Below, in pieces: positions 63,801-64,000 of a DNA stretch of 64,000 nt. Position 1 is the first letter of the stretch. Every line of letters starts with the position of its first letter. The stretch is from Lumbricus rubellus (Eukaryota > Annelida > Clitellata > Crassiclitellata > Lumbricidae), in contig OX243822.1 of assembly GCA_945859605.1 (NCBI GenBank), positions 18,128,058 to 18,192,057 on the forward strand, given 5' to 3'. The notes under the pieces were generated by a model, which worked only from the letters and a program-made list of their open reading frames with translations, had not been told where the DNA came from and made no database searches. Both the position numbers and the translations under genes were made by a program.

Positions 63801-64000
63801 GCGCGCGTGCGTTTGTGTATGTCTTTTGTTCGTCGCTGCCTTCTTACTTGTATCGGTCTGTGTCTTTCTCAGTCAGCTTGTCCAGTCTACCGTATACATA
63901 AAGATTGAGTCTCAGTCTGTTTTTTCAGTCTGTCTGATTTCTGACGACCTTTTTTAGTCGTTTGGCCGAATTCTTGAAAAATGGTCTTTTTCCATATCCG

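Overview
This is eukaryotic (metazoan) genomic DNA. It contains a spliced nicotinic-receptor-type gene, a spliced four-helix membrane protein gene, a metazoan tRNA-Arg(ACG), and a heavy load of Tc1/mariner, hAT, RTE-like LINE, L2/CR1-like LINE and tRNA-derived SINE copies. The palindromic octamer TAGGCCTA is scattered everywhere. Together with the expanded immune-type nucleotidyltransferase genes, this suggests a marine invertebrate, possibly an echinoderm or relative. The species call is an inference of low confidence.

Layout. (1) 1-6.5 kb, minus strand: a seven-exon gene for a 212-residue four-helix membrane protein that I could assemble exon by exon, with a 1.4-kb hAT element in one intron. 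(2) 7.3 kb: tRNA-Arg(ACG). (3) 10.3-13.6 kb and 18.5-19.7 kb: two broken copies of an ankyrin-repeat/cGAS-like gene, the first interrupted by a mariner element. (4) 13.7-31 kb: mostly transposon debris (two hAT elements with clean 8-bp target duplications, a mariner with long inverted repeats, a LINE 3' end) and several long palindromes. (5) 31.2-37.7 kb: the intact member, a single 2173-codon open frame with two ankyrin blocks followed by a cGAS/Mab-21-type nucleotidyltransferase domain with its acidic residues in place. (6) 40.0-41.9 kb: a fourth, fragmentary copy split by another hAT element. (7) 42.3-45.8 kb: an intact RTE-like LINE. (8) 47.7-58.8 kb, minus strand: a nicotinic acetylcholine receptor-like subunit gene in eight recognisable exons, with a second intact RTE-like LINE (50.2-53.2 kb) in its largest intron. 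(9) 59-64 kb: MITEs, microsatellites, a decayed mariner and a LINE remnant.

The most interesting content is the ankyrin-cGAS-like cluster. A pattern-recognition-type nucleotidyltransferase is fused behind a very large ankyrin array. The intact gene carries a recent 600-bp internal higher-order duplication. Decayed paralogues flank it, and they share 3' flanking sequence, so they arose by DNA-level duplication rather than by retrocopying. This fits a fast-evolving innate immune sensor locus. Function is inferred from motifs; nothing here shows activity. The membrane protein gene and the receptor gene appear unrelated to the cluster.
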